From positions 1,431,742 to 1,495,741 of the forward strand of contig NC_014216.1 in NCBI RefSeq assembly GCF_000092205.1: 64,000 bases of DNA, in the 5' to 3' direction. This document shows positions 48,420-56,600 of the stretch, piece by piece. Positions within the stretch are counted from its first letter, which is position 1. Every line of letters starts with the position of its first letter. The notes beneath the pieces are model-generated. The model did not search any database. It had not been told where the DNA came from and worked only from the letters and a program-made list of their open reading frames with translations. The DNA is from Desulfurivibrio alkaliphilus AHT 2. Lineage in GTDB: Bacteria; Desulfobacterota; Desulfobulbia; Desulfobulbales; Desulfurivibrionaceae. The position numbers and the translations under genes were made by a program.

Positions 48420-49715
48420 ATGGCTATATCAACCAGAGAGCAAGCGGCAAAAATACGGATCAATAAAACCAATGTCGAAAAACTCACCGCCACCGATGGC
48501 CGGGCCATTTTTTGGGATGATTCTATAACAGGTTTCGGTGTGCGGGTGATGCCGTCCGGCACCAAGACCTATTTTTTCCAAGGCAGAGTCGGCCGGGAGT
48601 TGATCCGCATCACCATAGGGAAACACCCCGCCGTCACTCCAGAGCAGGCCCGCAAGCTGGCCAAAATCCACGCCGGGAACATTGCCACCGGCAAAGACCC
48701 CCGCCCGGAACGCCAGACCGCCGCAAATGCCACCTTTGGCGACCTCATGACCGCATATGCCGATCTGTTGGAAAGCCAAGGAAAGAAGGACGCAAGGCCC
48801 GTCCGCCTGCAAATAATCAGGAACATTCAGAAGGCCCACCCCCGCATCTGGAAAAAGCCGGTTTCCACCATTGATCTTGACGACTGCATGGTGATCGTAG
48901 GCAAGCTTCGGGATGAGGGCAAACCCCGCCAGGCCGACAAGATCAGGTCATATATCAGAACCGCTTTTTCCGAGGCCATTAACGCCCGTGGTGACGTGAA
49001 CATGCCCGCGACCATGCGGCGGCTTGACATCAAATACAACCCAGCCCGCGACATGCGGAAAGTGAAGGGATCGAGCGGCGCTAAAGACCGCGCCTTGTCC
49101 CTGGCCGAGTTTCAGGCTTACTGGAGGCGCATCAAGGAGCTACAGGAACCGGCCCGATCATTAACCATGCTGCATGTGCTTACCGGCGGACAGCGCCAGC
49201 AACAACTGGCCCGTGCCACCCTGAACGATATTGACCGTGACGCCCCTTCCCTTTCCATCCTGGACTATAAAGGCCGCCGATCCAAGCCCCGCTTGCATGT
49301 TCTCCCGCTGCTGCCGGAGGCCCTGGAAGCTATCGACGCCATAACCGGTGGCGGTGAGTTTGTTTTTTCCTGCGACGGCGGCTTAACGCCTATCCACAAC
49401 GCATATCTGAATGATCAGATCAAGAAGGTTCGGGCCGCCATGGAGGCCGCCGGGGAACTGGAAAAAGGCCCGTTTACTGCCGGTTCAATCCGGGCAACCA
49501 TAGAAACGAGGCTGGCCGCCAAACCTTACCGGGTAGGATCTGACGTCCTGGCCCACCTGCTGTCTCACGGTATGGGCGGCATACAAGCCAGGCACTATCA
49601 GCACCATAATTTTTTCGATGAAAAACTAGAGGCCCTGGAAAAACTCCACCGTATGCTTGAAGGGCAGGCGGAGCCGGTGGCCGAGATCATCCCGATGCGG
49701 AGGGCGACAGCATGA
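48420..49715 (+). CDS. int: Tyrosine site-specific recombinase (integrase) of the element
   Basis: A 431-residue integrase of the P4-like type. The N-terminal domain (TDGRAIFWDDSITGFGVRVMPSGTKTYFFQGRV) is the arm-binding DUF4102-like fold; a core-binding SAM-like domain follows (residues about 105-190). Catalytic residues are the first Arg in LTGGQRQQQLARA, an Arg in GSIRATIETRLA, His in LLSHGMGG and the nucleophile Tyr in ARHYQHHNF. The usual His of the HxxR box is replaced (GSIR), a variation seen in some recombinases. AGGGGG precedes the ATG. Its stop overlaps the next start (ATGA). Confidence 0.93.
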   Translation: MAISTREQAAKIRINKTNVEKLTATDGRAIFWDDSITGFGVRVMPSGTKTYFFQGRVGRELIRITIGKHPAVTPEQARKLAKIHAGNIATGKDPRPERQTAANATFGDLMTAYADLLESQGKKDARPVRLQIIRNIQKAHPRIWKKPVSTIDLDDCMVIVGKLRDEGKPRQADKIRSYIRTAFSEAINARGDVNMPATMRRLDIKYNPARDMRKVKGSSGAKDRALSLAEFQAYWRRIKELQEPARSLTMLHVLTGGQRQQQLARATLNDIDRDAPSLSILDYKGRRSKPRLHVLPLLPEALEAIDAITGGGEFVFSCDGGLTPIHNAYLNDQIKKVRAAMEAAGELEKGPFTAGSIRATIETRLAAKPYRVGSDVLAHLLSHGMGGIQARHYQHHNFFDEKLEALEKLHRMLEGQAEPVAEIIPMRRATA

Positions 49716-50335
49716 GGCTAAAAAACCTTTCAAAGGACGCTAGGCGTTATCTAGAAAACCACCCCTTGACCAAGGCCGCCATGGATGCAACAGACCTTTC
49801 CTTTGGGCAATTATTGGAACGCCTGAGCGTTCATCCAGGTGATCCGATTTACCCTGAAACATGGGCTGTTTCATGGTTTAACGAAACGGCCGAGAACATC
49901 CCACAAATCCTCCCGCAATTCATTCCTAGCTTGCAGCCATTTGCCTTGCTTGTGTGGTTTCACCTGCCCGATTCCTGGGATGGAACTTGCCGCCGCGACA
50001 CTGTGGGGCAATACCTCTTAAAGGCAGAGTATAGCCTATCATGGAAGGCAAACGTCGCGAGGCAAGCGCCCCTTAATCAGATCAATGCTGCCCGGCGGGA
50101 GCTTAAAGACTTCACAAAAGAGCTTGCAAAAAAAGAATGGGCCAAGGACACAGACCGCACCGTCAGGATCAAGGACATGTGCAAAAAGGTTTACCCCGCA
50201 TTGTGCGAGCATGCCGCCAATAAAAACATTTCCGATCTTGTTCCAGACAAAGAAGAAGGAATAAAGCCGTGGTTACGAGATGTTGCGCCTGACTACGCAA
50301 AAAAACAGGGCAGACCACCAAAAAAGAGAAAATAA
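49712..50335 (+). CDS. Hypothetical protein of the element, 207 aa
   Basis: I do not recognise this protein. It overlaps the integrase stop by four bases (ATGA), so it is translationally coupled to it. It is hydrophilic and moderately basic, with a basic C-terminal tail (KKQGRPPKKRK) and a tryptophan-rich middle (WAVSWFNETAEN, LLVWFHLPDSWDG). Base composition is more AT-rich than the host genes, in line with foreign origin. A DNA-linked function is possible from the tail, but nothing more can be said. Confidence 0.7.
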   Translation: MRLKNLSKDARRYLENHPLTKAAMDATDLSFGQLLERLSVHPGDPIYPETWAVSWFNETAENIPQILPQFIPSLQPFALLVWFHLPDSWDGTCRRDTVGQYLLKAEYSLSWKANVARQAPLNQINAARRELKDFTKELAKKEWAKDTDRTVRIKDMCKKVYPALCEHAANKNISDLVPDKEEGIKPWLRDVAPDYAKKQGRPPKKRK

Positions 50336-50345
50336 AATATTGGTG

Positions 50346-50372
50346 CCGTACGTAAAATATAATTACCGTACG
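50346..50372 (+). promoter_or_regulatory. Candidate promoter/operator before the AlpA-like gene
   Basis: A perfect -10 box TATAAT (50358-50363) lies between two CCGTACG repeats (50346-50352 and 50366-50372) that start 20 bp apart. Each contains the palindrome CGTACG. The layout fits a repressor pair covering a promoter; no good -35 box is visible, so the promoter may need an activator. Confidence 0.5.
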
Positions 50373-50450
50373 CAAGCCAAATTTTATTCGTAGTTACAAT
50401 GCTTTAATGTGCCTTCATCAGACCCAATTCCAACTGATGGAGGTAGCAAA

Positions 50451-50681
50451 ATGCAGGACCAACCAAACCACCCCACCACCACGTTGCCGGATTCGGCAAC
50501 CGTCACCCTGCCGCAACTATGGGATCAAAAACAACTCTGCGCTTACGTTAAAAAGTCCGAAGCCTGGGCTGAAAGGGCGCGGTGGGCAGGAGAGGGGCCG
50601 AAGTACATCAAGCTTGGCCGCCATGTCAGGTATCGAGTCTCTGACGTGCTGGAATGGCTTAATCAGTGCGAGGGGGTGTGA
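50451..50681 (+). CDS. AlpA-like helix-turn-helix regulator/excisionase
   Basis: A 76-residue protein with a MerR/AlpA-type winged helix: LWDQKQLCAYVKKSEAWAERARWAGEGP and KYIKLGRHVRYRVSDVLEWLNQ. In P4-type elements and satellites, such proteins switch on replication or excision. I chose the ATG at 50451, with GGAGG seven bases upstream, over an earlier ATG at 50409. The stop is followed after two bases by the primase-helicase start, so the two are coupled. Confidence 0.85.
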   Translation: MQDQPNHPTTTLPDSATVTLPQLWDQKQLCAYVKKSEAWAERARWAGEGPKYIKLGRHVRYRVSDVLEWLNQCEGV

Positions 50682-50683
50682 AA

Positions 50684-52969
50684 ATGACAACCCCCAATCA
50701 CCAGAGCGGCAACCGGGGGCAGATAGTGACTGGGCATCACTATACTGCCACAAAGGCGACCAAAAATCAAGATGCTATTACCCGCTTCCGGGCGGCAATG
50801 CTGGCCGATGGCCTCAACCCCCCGGCCGAGATCCCCACCGATGGCCGGGAAGTCCGATTCCCTGGCGAGGGAAAGGGTAGGGACAATACCGCCGGATATT
50901 GCAAGTTTAACGGCACAACCGGCAAATATGGCGACTTTATCCGCGACCTTCACCGGGTATGGCCTGACAAGAAGGAAGTCTCCGAGGATGACACCCGCCA
51001 CCAGGAGGCCGCTGATCGTGCCCGCTCAATCTGGAATGAAGCCGACCGGGCCAGGCAGGACCACCCCTATCTATGGAAGAAAGAAGTCGGCCACAAGGAT
51101 TTGAGGGCCACCCGCGACGGTGAACTGATCATCCCCCTCATTGACAATGCTGGCGAAATTCAAACCCTTCAATTCATCGACGCCAACGGCAACAAGAAAT
51201 TTTTGTCCGGCGGCAGAAAAAAGGGATGCTTCCACCTGATCGGCAAGCTGAGTGATGACCCCTCGACCGTCATCGTCTGCGAGGGCTACGCCACCGGCAT
51301 GAGCATCAGGATGGAAACCGGAGCAGGTGTAGCTTGTGCCATGGATGCTGGAAACCTGCTGTCAGTCGCCAAGGCGATCAAAGAGATTTGCCCCGAATCC
51401 GAAATCATCCTGGCCGCCGACGATGACCACCAGACCGATGGCAACCCCGGCCTGGCAAGCGCAGCCGAGGCGGCCCGCGCCGTCAACGGCTTGCTGGCGG
51501 TGCCTGACTTCGGGGATGACCGGCCCGATGGTGCAACCGACTTTAACGACCTGGCCCGCGCCAAAGGCCACTACGCCGTCCTGCGCTGCATCCAGGCCGC
51601 CACCCCGCCACCCACCGGACCGGCCGTCCTGACGTACTCTGACCCCCTGGAAGCGGCCAAGGTGTTTAGCGAGTCGGCCCCGCCTTTGAGATTTTGGCAG
51701 GATCAATTTTTCATTTATGATGGTTCGGCCTATCACGATGAATCGGCCAACGACATCAAGGCCGCGCTGTATGACTTCCTGGCCGACGCAAAGGTCGTTG
51801 TTGACGGCAAGCTCCAAAAGTACAAAGCCAATCGAAACAGGGTAGGCGAGGTGCTGGACGCCCTGAAAGCGGCTGTAAACCTGGCTGACCGGATTACTGC
51901 CCCATCATTTATTGGCAATAGTGGCCGGGATGCTTCCGAGTACATAGCCGCCGGTAACGGTATCTTGCACTTGCCCACCAGAGAGCTATTGCCACCGGAC
52001 CCGGCTTTCTTCACCCGGAACGCCCTACCCTTCAACTATAACCATGATGCGCCACCGCCTGCGGCCTGGCTTCAATTCCTCAACTCATTGTGGCCCGATG
52101 ACCCGGAGGCCATCAAGACCTTGCAGGAGATCATGGGCTATCTGCTGACATCAGATACGACCCAGCAGAAAATCTTCGGCATTGTCGGACCCATGCGATC
52201 AGGCAAAGGCACGATAGGGCGAATTATCACCGCTCTGCTGGGCCAGGCTAACGTCGCCGGACCTACCCTATCGGCTCTTTCTCAACAGTTTGGCATTGCC
52301 AGCTTGATCGGAAAAAAGGCCGCTATCATTTCCGATGCCCGCCTGGGATCAAGGGCAGATCAGGCCGCCATTACCGAGCGGTTGCTGGCGATCAGTGGCG
52401 AGGACAATATCTCGGTGCCGCGCAAGTTCCTAAATGACTTTACCGGCAAAATGGACGTTCGGTTTGTCATCCTCACAAACGAGCTACCCCGGCTTGCTGA
52501 TTCATCTGGCGCACTTGCCAATCGGTTCGTCATGCTCACGATGACCCAGTCATTCCTGGGCCGGGAAAGGCCAGGGCTGACCAAGGATCTACTGGCCGAG
52601 CTGCCGTCAATCCTCAACTGGGCGCTTGACGGCCTGGAGCGCCTGACCTCTCGCGGGTATTTCGTCCAGCCTGCAAGCAGTCGGGAGGCCATGCAGGAAC
52701 TGGCCGACCTGAGTAGTCCTATCGGAGCCTTTGTCCGGGACCGCTGCGAAGTCGGGCAGGGCCTGGCCGTCGAGGTGGGCTTGCTCTATGAAGCCTGGAA
52801 GCAATGGTGCAATGACCACGGCCGGGAGCATCCGGGCACCTCACAGAGCTTTGGGCGGGATATACGGGCCGCTGTACCGGGAATATCCACCAAGCAAAAG
52901 CGGGCCGGTGGCGATATAATTCGCGTTTACGAGGGTTTAACCCTGTCACGCAGTGTAACGCGTGTCTAA
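50684..52969 (+). CDS. Primase-helicase (Toprim primase plus D5/SF3 helicase)
   Basis: A 761-residue replication protein. The N-terminal third is a Toprim-type primase with STVIVCEGYATGMSIRMETGAGVACAMDAGNLL (catalytic Glu), and EIILAADDDHQTDGNPG (acidic pair). The C-terminal half has a D5-like region and an SF3 helicase with Walker A FGIVGPMRSGKGTIGRII, a Walker B-like AAIISDARLG and motif C VRFVILTNELPRLADSSGALANRF. Such proteins start and drive autonomous replication of satellites and plasmids. The ATG at 50684 has GAGGGGG upstream. The noncoding repeat region just after the gene is a possible origin. Confidence 0.9.
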   Translation: MTTPNHQSGNRGQIVTGHHYTATKATKNQDAITRFRAAMLADGLNPPAEIPTDGREVRFPGEGKGRDNTAGYCKFNGTTGKYGDFIRDLHRVWPDKKEVSEDDTRHQEAADRARSIWNEADRARQDHPYLWKKEVGHKDLRATRDGELIIPLIDNAGEIQTLQFIDANGNKKFLSGGRKKGCFHLIGKLSDDPSTVIVCEGYATGMSIRMETGAGVACAMDAGNLLSVAKAIKEICPESEIILAADDDHQTDGNPGLASAAEAARAVNGLLAVPDFGDDRPDGATDFNDLARAKGHYAVLRCIQAATPPPTGPAVLTYSDPLEAAKVFSESAPPLRFWQDQFFIYDGSAYHDESANDIKAALYDFLADAKVVVDGKLQKYKANRNRVGEVLDALKAAVNLADRITAPSFIGNSGRDASEYIAAGNGILHLPTRELLPPDPAFFTRNALPFNYNHDAPPPAAWLQFLNSLWPDDPEAIKTLQEIMGYLLTSDTTQQKIFGIVGPMRSGKGTIGRIITALLGQANVAGPTLSALSQQFGIASLIGKKAAIISDARLGSRADQAAITERLLAISGEDNISVPRKFLNDFTGKMDVRFVILTNELPRLADSSGALANRFVMLTMTQSFLGRERPGLTKDLLAELPSILNWALDGLERLTSRGYFVQPASSREAMQELADLSSPIGAFVRDRCEVGQGLAVEVGLLYEAWKQWCNDHGREHPGTSQSFGRDIRAAVPGISTKQKRAGGDIIRVYEGLTLSRSVTRV

Positions 52970-53047
52970 GCACTGTAGGTGCTTCAACAGGTAAAAATTA
53001 TATAAGTAGTAAACACAATGCACTGTATCGCGTGACATCGCGTGACA
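52944..53047. repeat. Iteron-like repeats, candidate replication origin of the element
   Basis: The 366-bp gap 52970-53335 has no gene. At its start are two tandem 10-mers TCGCGTGACA (53028-53037, 53038-53047), an inverted copy of the core TGTCACGC at 52944-52951 and two GCACTGTA copies (52970-52977, 53020-53027). An AT-rich stretch lies between them and a second, long AT-rich stretch follows. Such a layout beside a primase-helicase gene fits an origin. The rest of the gap shows no clear structure to me. Confidence 0.55.
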
Positions 53048-53335
53048 CCCTGGGACTTTACATCCTGGATGGTTTCGAGGGAATGGTTAATGGCAAATCT
53101 GCCCGTTTTTCGGCCCTCTACCCTGGCCCAAGCAAAATAAGTGATAAAAAACATGACATCAGGGATATTTAGTCCCTTATGTGTTGCAACTTTATCACGC
53201 TAAAAAAGGAACTTATACGCCGCTTTCTTACTCCGTGCATCATGTGGTTGATCAAAGCAGGGCTACATGGTATATATAGCAGGTATAAACGAGATAGGCA
53301 GCAGTTACAGCCAACCATACGAAACGAGGTGACAA

Positions 53336-53689
53336 ATGGCCGTCAAGACCCCACCTAGCAGATATTCAGCCGACTGGCTTGATAAGTTGGATGGACGCTC
53401 CAGGGTATACCAAGTACTCAAGCAGCGCCACGACAATATCTTGTCCGACCTGGGCGGCCCTGAAGGCATGAGCTATGCTCAACGGGCTTTGGCTTCGCGG
53501 GCTGTCTGGCTGGAATACTGGATAGAGCAGCAAGAGCGCAACCTTGCCAACGGCGGAGACTTCGACAGCGGGCGATATACGCAGGCTTGCAACTCGTTGA
53601 TGGGCTTGCTCGCCAAGCTGGGATTGAAGCGCCAAGCCAAGGACATAACCCTTGCTGATTACATTAAACAGCGGGAGGCCAGCGCGTGA
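53336..53689 (+). CDS. Putative small terminase subunit or terminase-associated protein
   Basis: A 117-residue helical protein with charged N-terminal part (SADWLDKLDGRSRVYQVLKQRHDN) and a C-terminal block MGLLAKLGLKRQAKDITLADYI that I associate with proteins encoded directly before large terminases. There is no clear helix-turn-helix. GAGG precedes the ATG at good spacing. Its stop overlaps the GTG start of the terminase gene (GTGA), a strong sign of partnership. The small-terminase label rests mainly on position. Confidence 0.6.
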   Translation: MAVKTPPSRYSADWLDKLDGRSRVYQVLKQRHDNILSDLGGPEGMSYAQRALASRAVWLEYWIEQQERNLANGGDFDSGRYTQACNSLMGLLAKLGLKRQAKDITLADYIKQREASA

Positions 53690-55083
53690 ACATCATTCAG
53701 GCGGCCCAAGACCCGGCGCTTTTTGCCCGGTGGTTTAAGCAAGGTGACTGGTCGGCCTGGTTTGCCTTTTTATCAGCCGTTTTTGGCCTGGAGATGAACC
53801 AGGAGCAGCGGCGGATATTTGAAACCTGCACAGGTCGCCAGAAAGCGCCAGAAAGCCCTGTCAAGGAAGCCTGGCTAGTGGTGGGCCGTAGGGGCGGCAA
53901 GAGCTTCACAACGGCCCTGATAGCCGTTTACCTGGCCGCATTTCACGATTACCGCCAGTTTCTCCAACCCGGCGAGCGGGGAACGGTCTTGATTCTCGCG
54001 GCAGACCGGAAGCAGGCAAGGACAATATTCCGCTACGCCCGCGCCATGGTGCTGGAAATCCCAATGCTGGCCGGGTTACTGGAGCGCGAAACAGCGGACG
54101 GCCTGGAGCTTAAAAACAGCGTGTCCATTGAGATTGCCACCGCCAGCTACCGGGCCACCCGTGGTTATACAGTGGTGGCCGCCCTGCTGGATGAGATAGC
54201 GTTCTGGTTTACAGACGGCGCGAACCCTGACCACGAAATCGTCAACGCCATTCAACCCGGCATGGCGACCATTCCCAACGCCATGATGCTGGTGCTGTCC
54301 TCGCCCTATGCCAAGCAGGGCGAGTTATACCGCGCCTACCGCGAGAGTTTCGGGGCAGATGACCCGGAAGTTTTGGTTTGGCAGGCAGACACTAAGACCA
54401 TGAACCCCAGCGTACCCGACCGCATTATTCAGCGGGCATATGACAGAGACCCGGCAGCGGCGGCGGCAGAGTATGGCGGGCAATTCCGGGATGACTTAGA
54501 GCAATTTGTTTCCCGCGAGGTGGTGGACAGCTGCACCCGTGAGGAACCTACCGAACTGCCGCCGATCTCCAGTAATCGGTATTACGGTTTTACGGACCCT
54601 TCCGGCGGGAGTGCTGACTCAATGACGCTTGCCATTTCCCACCGTGAGGGCGACCGGGTAGTAATTGACGCGGTACGCGAGGCAAAGCCACCGTTCAACC
54701 CCTCGGACGTGGTGAAAGAGTTTGCCGCCTGCCTGAAGGCTTACGGTTTGCGCCGTGTTACTGGTGACCGCTACGGCGGCGAATGGCCCCGCGAGCGTTT
54801 CCGGGATGCAGGGATTGAATACGACCTTGCCGACCGTGCCCGCACAGAACTTTATCGCGACATGCTGCCCATGATGAACGCGGCAAATATCGAGATTCCG
54901 CCCGTTGTGAAATTAACGGGCCAATTAACAAACCTGCAACGGCGCAAGGGCCGGAGCGGCAAGGACATTATCGACCACCCGCCAGGCGGTCATGACGACC
55001 TGGCTAACGCGCTAGCGGGTGCGGCAGTAATGGCAGACGGGGCCGACACATCAAGGCGGCTCCATAACTTAGTAACTTGGTAA
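53686..55083 (+). CDS. Phage terminase large subunit
   Basis: A 465-residue DNA-packaging motor. The ATPase has Walker A WLVVGRRGGKSFTTALIAVY near residue 65 and Walker B TVVAALLDEIAFW; a coupling motif VLSSPYAKQGELYRAY follows. The RNase H-like nuclease has acidic sites in YYGFTDPSGGSADSMTLAIS, RVTGDRYGGEWPRE and GGHDDLANALAGAA. All motifs look intact and the length is normal, so it is likely active. The start is GTG within a GTGA overlap. No portal, protease or capsid gene follows, which is unusual next to a terminase. Confidence 0.92.
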   Translation: MNIIQAAQDPALFARWFKQGDWSAWFAFLSAVFGLEMNQEQRRIFETCTGRQKAPESPVKEAWLVVGRRGGKSFTTALIAVYLAAFHDYRQFLQPGERGTVLILAADRKQARTIFRYARAMVLEIPMLAGLLERETADGLELKNSVSIEIATASYRATRGYTVVAALLDEIAFWFTDGANPDHEIVNAIQPGMATIPNAMMLVLSSPYAKQGELYRAYRESFGADDPEVLVWQADTKTMNPSVPDRIIQRAYDRDPAAAAAEYGGQFRDDLEQFVSREVVDSCTREEPTELPPISSNRYYGFTDPSGGSADSMTLAISHREGDRVVIDAVREAKPPFNPSDVVKEFAACLKAYGLRRVTGDRYGGEWPRERFRDAGIEYDLADRARTELYRDMLPMMNAANIEIPPVVKLTGQLTNLQRRKGRSGKDIIDHPPGGHDDLANALAGAAVMADGADTSRRLHNLVTW

Positions 55084-55097
55084 CCAAGAGGTACAAA

Positions 55098-55451
55098 ATG
55101 AAACTTTCAAGAGACAAAACACTTTGGGTAACGGGCCGTGTTGCCGCCAGTTATCCGCAACTGGACCCAGCTACCGTCAACAGCCTGGTTTCTGACACCC
55201 TTCACGCTGGCTTGATTTTCGACACCACCCCGGCCAGCCAGAGGGATGACGGCCTGCGGACCGATTCAGCACATGGCCGCCTAGACACAGCCCGGCGAGA
55301 AGCCGAAAAGGCAGTAACCGGGGCTTACAAACAGCCCAGCAAGGGATTAACCCGCGAGACTGCCAAGAGCGACGGCAAGGAGGTCAGCAGCTCATCCGAA
55401 GCGGCCCGCCAGCGGATGCTGGACGCCACCACCAACGCATGGCAACGATAG
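55098..55451 (+). CDS. Hypothetical protein of the element, 117 aa
   Basis: An unrecognised protein starting MKLSRDKTLWVTGRVAASYP, with AGG seven bases before the ATG at 55098, 14 bp after the terminase stop. It is hydrophilic with a disordered Ser/Lys-rich C terminus. It precedes the coiled-coil gene by 8 bp. No domain is evident. Confidence 0.6.
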   Translation: MKLSRDKTLWVTGRVAASYPQLDPATVNSLVSDTLHAGLIFDTTPASQRDDGLRTDSAHGRLDTARREAEKAVTGAYKQPSKGLTRETAKSDGKEVSSSSEAARQRMLDATTNAWQR

Positions 55452-55459
55452 GTGACAAC

Positions 55460-56026
55460 ATGAAGAACGTGCAAGAGCTGGAAAACAAAATCGAGGCAGC
55501 CAACCAAGAACAGGCGACGGCTCAAGAGGCCCTGGACGCTGCCAAGGCGACCTATCAGCAGGCCGTCAAGAGCGGCGACCTGAAGCAGGCAAAAGAGGCG
55601 GCCAAGGAGCAGGAAGAACGCCAGCGCGAGCTGGACCTACTGAGCGACCGCCTGGAGGCCCTGGAACAAAGTCGCGTGGAAGCCGAGCAACGCGACCATG
55701 GCCCGGCGTATGAGCAAGCCAAAAAGCAGGCACAGGAAGCGTTACAGGTCCAGGTAGCAACCCACCAAGAGTTTGCCGCGCTGGTCGATAAGTTGGGCGA
55801 GATGCGGCAACGCCTGGACAAGGTACACCGCGCCACGTTTTCCACAGTGCTTACTGCCTACCGCGCCGCCGATGCCGCACATCATACGCGCCCCCGCTAC
55901 CGGCCAAGCCAGTTAGCGAGCACGGGTGGACCGCAAAAGCTGCTGTCATTGGCCCGCGAGCTGGCGAACGTATCGAACGACAACGCGCGGCAAATGTTCG
56001 CGCTGGAGCAACGCCACAAAGAGTAA
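55460..56026 (+). CDS. Coiled-coil protein of the element, 188 aa
   Basis: Residues 1-120 form a heptad-rich coiled coil with many Gln, Glu, Ala and Lys (NVQELENKIEAANQEQATAQ, KEQEERQRELDLLSDRLEAL). The C-terminal part is basic and less regular. AGG seven bases before the ATG at 55460 supports the start; an earlier ATG at 55439 is inside the previous gene. A scaffold-like or structural role would be a guess; no known family is recognised. Confidence 0.65.
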   Translation: MKNVQELENKIEAANQEQATAQEALDAAKATYQQAVKSGDLKQAKEAAKEQEERQRELDLLSDRLEALEQSRVEAEQRDHGPAYEQAKKQAQEALQVQVATHQEFAALVDKLGEMRQRLDKVHRATFSTVLTAYRAADAAHHTRPRYRPSQLASTGGPQKLLSLARELANVSNDNARQMFALEQRHKE

Positions 56027-56075
56027 CCTAATTAAGTGGGCCGCCGGGTTTCCAGGTTTCCGGCACCTGCGGGGA

Positions 56076-56108
56076 GGTCACGTCGCAAGGCGTGGCCTTT
56101 CTTTTTGT
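56076..56108 (+). terminator. Likely terminator after the element's gene block
   Basis: GGTCACG (56076-56082) can pair with CGTGGCC (56091-56097) around an eight-base loop, followed by TTTCTTTTTGTT. It lies 50 bp after the coiled-coil gene. Between 56109 and 56371 I see only a small CGCCC-AAAA-GGGCG hairpin (56283-56296) and a perfect 12-bp palindrome GGTAACGTTACC (56344-56355). Confidence 0.6.
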
Positions 56109-56371
56109 TGTGCCAATCTCCCAAACAGTGGGACCAGGCGCAAAGGTTTACCAACGTTAACCCCCTTTCCTGCGATGAGGTGGCGGAACACCACCCCCAT
56201 AAGGTGAAGCGCCGCCCCCTTTATGCCCTAGAGGACAAAAACCCATCTATGGGTAACGAAACACCCCCACCGCCCCCCTTTTCGCCCAAAAGGGCGTAAA
56301 CTCATCATGAGGTCGTGATCTGCGACCCCACCACCCGTTATAGGGTAACGTTACCGGAAACGATATTTTAA

Positions 56372-56458
56372 TGGTGCCCGGAGCCGGAGTCGAACCGGCA
56401 CGGCCTAACGGCCGCGAGATTTTAAGTCTCGTGTGTCTACCAATTCCACCATCCGGGC
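56372..56458 (-). tRNA. tRNA-Leu (anticodon UAA), carried by the element
   Basis: A complete 87-nt type II tRNA on the minus strand: acceptor GCCCGGA/TCCGGGC, anticodon stem CGAGA/TCTCG around CTTAAAA, a variable arm, T arm GCCGG-TTCGACT-CCGGC and encoded ACCA. It has the same anticodon as the split host gene but differs in the D arm, anticodon stem, variable arm and T stem. It lies inside the element, 130 bp from the right core, and faces the same way as the broken host gene. Confidence 0.96.
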
Positions 56459-56508
56459 ATTTTGATCAAAAAAATACCTTCACCCTAGGGACTAAACTGC
56501 CACGCTGT

Positions 56509-56529
56509 TCTGATGCACCGCTGATGCAC
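56509..56529. repeat. Right arm-type site, paired TGATGCAC repeats
   Basis: A second identical copy of the 21 bases at 48375-48395, in direct orientation, 59 bp inside the right core. The match supports a role in integrase binding. Confidence 0.7.
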
Positions 56530-56587
56530 AGGGTATTTTATCTGCCATAACTAATTGTTTTTCCGTGCCACACCTGCCTGAAAAGCA

Positions 56588-56600
56588 GGATTTTAAGTCC
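56588..56600. repeat. Right attachment core (13-bp direct repeat)
   Basis: GGATTTTAAGTCC, identical to 48259-48271; marks the junction of element and host tRNA-Leu 5' half. Confidence 0.9.

Larger units (their letters stand above)
48259..56600. mobile_element. Integrated phage-satellite-like element inserted in tRNA-Leu(UAA)
   Basis: The element is bounded by a 13-bp direct repeat, GGATTTTAAGTCC, at 48259-48271 and 56588-56600; the unit is 8329 bp. It reads: integrase, unknown 207-aa gene, AlpA-like gene, primase-helicase, noncoding repeat region, small-terminase-like gene, large terminase, two small genes, terminator, tRNA-Leu(UAA). All genes are on the plus strand except the tRNA. No capsid, portal, tail or lysis genes are present, which resembles phage-inducible satellites more than a prophage. 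It encodes its own complete large terminase, which is unusual for such satellites. A decayed prophage is the alternative. Confidence 0.85.

Noticed and set aside
56036-56299. 87-codon open frame after the coiled-coil gene in the element
   Set aside because: Starts at GTG without a clear ribosome site, spans a terminator-like hairpin and has unlikely composition (Pro runs).
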